Positions 7,055-8,574 of a stretch of DNA of 8,574 nt are shown here, piece by piece. The DNA lies in contig JAEVZM010000706.1 of the NCBI GenBank assembly GCA_023392225.1, forward strand, positions 1 to 8,574. The letters are read 5' to 3'. The notes below the pieces were generated by a model that saw only the letters and a program-made list of their open reading frames with translations, did not search any database and had not been told where the DNA came from. A program made the translations under genes and the position numbers. Source of the DNA: Pseudomonadota bacterium (GTDB lineage Bacteria > Pseudomonadota > Alphaproteobacteria > Rhizobiales > Kaistiaceae). Every line of letters starts with the position of its first letter. The first letter of the stretch is position 1.

Positions 7055-7072
7055 AGATTCACCGGTCGTTCG

Positions 7073-8437
7073 TCAGTGCCAGCGCGCATCGTGCTGCCGA
7101 TGCACGTCCCTCAGCCCGTTCCGGAAGAAGCGGTCGTAGTACTCGGTCTCGACGTGGTGCACCTGGAGCCAGATCCCGGGCGCATGGATTGCCTCGCAAT
7201 GGGCCGGGAAGCGGCCGTGGGTGCGGTAGATGTACTCGCAGATCGCCCGGACGCAGGCGATGACGTCGCTGCTATACTCCGCCGCCTCGGCGAGATAGCG
7301 CTCGCCATAGTCGTCCTTGTAGATCCGGCGGAAAAGGTCGGTATCCTTGTAGACGCCGTCCGGACCGAACTTGCCGGCGATCACCTCGTCCACGGCTTCG
7401 GACATCGTGTCGTAGTACGGCGGGCACATTGCCTTGATCAGCGTCTCGCCCTTGTGGCGGAGCCCGACCGGGTGGCTGCGCACGTGCTTCATCTGGCGGA
7501 CCGGGAACGTCGACCAGCGGAACATGTCGAGGAATTTCCACGGCGGCGTGACGTGGTCGAAGTCGAGGAGCTTGCCGTAGGTGTCGCGGAACTTCGGGTC
7601 GCCCATCAGCACCGGCGGCGACAGCGCACCGTGGATCCAGGCGCCAAGTCCCATCGCCTCGGCCACGAGGAACAGGTTCTGGGTGAGGAGGGTCGCCTCG
7701 AGCTGGGTTCGCATCTGCTGGATGACGCCGAGCGGGACCTTGATGTCCTTGTTGAGGAACCCGTTCTTCACCCACGGCTTCACGCCGGCGATGCGATAGA
7801 AGTTGCGGTCGTCGACGATCGTCGGCCGCGCCTTGGCCGGCTGGGTGATGAGGTACATCAGTCCGTTGATGTACTGGTGCGAGAGGTCGACGACCGGAAA
7901 CAAGATCGTCGTCCCCGGCAGGTTCGAGAGGAACCGGTTGGAATCGAGATAGGCCGGGAAGTCGCGCATCCCGTCCGGCACGTCGATGCGCCGGTCGAGG
8001 AGCATCACCTTCGACTGCTCGGCGCGGGCGATGAGCGCCTCCGGCGTCCACGGACCGGGACCGTCCTCCGGTGGCGGCAGGTGGCGGAGGAAGTAGGTCC
8101 CTGCGTCGTTGATCATGAAGAAGTAGGTGCCCTGGGCATTGTCCGGGCTGCCGGCCGTCCGTCCCGCCATGGTCAGGTTTGGCTTCGACATGATCGTCTC
8201 GCCGGTGTCGGGATCGGCGAAGGGACGATCGGGCATGGTCAGGCCGCTCGCGCCGGTGGCGGCGATGAGGAGCGCCTCCTCGAGCGGCGACAGCGGCTCG
8301 CGCGCGTTCTGCGAGACGTAGCTCATCGAGCCGGCGGTGACGTTGCTGCCGCGGCTCACCCGGTGGGTCCGCCGCCCCCACAGCGTGCTCGCCAGCGATT
8401 GCTTGAGGAAATCGAGCAGGCCCTCGGTATCGCTCAC
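7073..8437 (-). CDS. Nitroreductase-fold-like protein with His-rich C-terminal extension
   Basis: This 454-residue protein starts at GTG (8437-8435), seven bases after GGGAG (8449-8445), and overlaps the preceding gene by four bases. Two segments resemble the flavin-dependent nitroreductase/SagB-like fold: residues 22-65, an Arg/Ser-rich stretch followed by LSPLEEALLIAATGASG, like the family's FMN-phosphate-binding start and first helix; and residues 245-270, where LFLVAEAMGLGAWIHGA matches the family's central helix and Gly-rich turn. Such proteins use FMN to oxidise or reduce small molecules or peptide heterocycles. At 454 residues it is about twice the length of a simple nitroreductase. 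The region after about 300 ends in a His cluster (H407, H413, H418, H427, H428, followed by E430 and a YYDRFF stretch) that could bind metal. There is no signal peptide or membrane segment, so it is probably cytoplasmic. The substrate is unknown. No YcaO gene or precursor peptide is visible, so a role in peptide maturation is not supported. The fold call is from pattern recognition only; the reading frame is secure. Confidence 0.72.
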   Translation of the reverse strand: MSDTEGLLDFLKQSLASTLWGRRTHRVSRGSNVTAGSMSYVSQNAREPLSPLEEALLIAATGASGLTMPDRPFADPDTGETIMSKPNLTMAGRTAGSPDNAQGTYFFMINDAGTYFLRHLPPPEDGPGPWTPEALIARAEQSKVMLLDRRIDVPDGMRDFPAYLDSNRFLSNLPGTTILFPVVDLSHQYINGLMYLITQPAKARPTIVDDRNFYRIAGVKPWVKNGFLNKDIKVPLGVIQQMRTQLEATLLTQNLFLVAEAMGLGAWIHGALSPPVLMGDPKFRDTYGKLLDFDHVTPPWKFLDMFRWSTFPVRQMKHVRSHPVGLRHKGETLIKAMCPPYYDTMSEAVDEVIAGKFGPDGVYKDTDLFRRIYKDDYGERYLAEAAEYSSDVIACVRAICEYIYRTHGRFPAHCEAIHAPGIWLQVHHVETEYYDRFFRNGLRDVHRQHDARWH

Positions 8438-8574
8438 GTCGTCGCTCCCGAGGTCACCGGCCGCCAGGGCGCGAACGCCGTCGCGCTCCGCGGCATCACC
8501 GAGGCGAGCTCCGGGCAGTGGCGGAGGATCAGGCTGGTCATGCCGTTGTTGGCGATCCAGTCCATGCCGAAGGG
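8434..8574 (-). CDS. C-terminal end of an unrecognised protein (5' part outside window)
   Basis: The reverse strand is open from the window edge to a TGA at 8436-8434 and encodes the last 46 residues of a protein, beginning PFGMDWIANNGM and ending VTSGATT. The stop codon overlaps the GTG start of the next gene in a GTGA arrangement, which is typical of translationally coupled genes in one operon and is the best evidence that this is a real coding end. The tail has no motif, membrane segment or repeat that I recognise, and it is too short to assign to a family. The product's function cannot be told from this window. Its presence shows that the operon begins upstream of the sequence given. Confidence 0.75.
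   Translation of the reverse strand, partial: PFGMDWIANNGMTSLILRHCPELASVMPRSATAFAPWRPVTSGATT

Noticed and set aside
7073..8437. SagB-like dehydrogenase of a modified-peptide (RiPP) cluster
   Set aside because: No YcaO cyclodehydratase, precursor peptide or transporter is in the window, and the protein is much longer than a typical SagB/McbC-like oxidase. Only the fold resemblance is retained.
1..8574. tRNA, rRNA, insertion sequence, attachment site or CRISPR array
   Set aside because: No cloverleaf, transposase, paired terminal repeats or spaced direct repeats were seen. The window is almost fully coding on one strand.

Overview
The window is GC-rich DNA (visibly well above 60 % G+C, with strong G/C preference at third codon positions). 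It carries six tightly packed genes, all on the minus strand, so the biological reading order runs from high to low coordinates. The G+C content, GGAGG-type ribosome binding sites, GTG starts and a lipoprotein with a Gly at +2 fit a high-GC Gram-negative, possibly an alphaproteobacterium. That placement is inference; there is no rRNA or marker gene here.

Layout in transcription order: (1) 8574-8434, the last 46 codons of an unrecognised protein; (2) 8437-7073, a large nitroreductase-fold-like protein with a His-rich C-terminal extension, overlapping gene 1 by four bases (GTGA); (3) after a 60-base gap holding a small hairpin, 7012-3353, a 1219-residue protein joining a complete subtilisin-type (S8) serine protease to a complete thermolysin-like HExxH metallopeptidase; (4) three bases later, 3349-1865, a soluble ComEC-type metallo-beta-lactamase-fold hydrolase; (5) 14 bases later, 1850-1209, a Cys-rich lipoprotein with a peptidoglycan-binding-like segment; (6) 13 bases later, 1195 to the window edge, an NlpC/P60-type cysteine hydrolase with a C-terminal peptidoglycan-binding domain, cut off at its 3' end. 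The gaps are so short that one operon is the natural reading. Its promoter lies upstream of 8574 and its terminator beyond base 1; no promoter or terminator is visible inside.

How the genes work together is not known to me. The leaderless double protease and the MBL hydrolase look cytoplasmic. The last two genes point to the cell envelope: an exported lipoprotein, and a wall-hydrolase-like protein without a signal peptide. The combination of a two-protease fusion, an MBL enzyme, a nitroreductase-like protein and an NlpC/P60 plus lipoprotein pair does not match any system I can name, and it is the main candidate for something undescribed. The long plus-strand open frames are antisense shadows of these genes.
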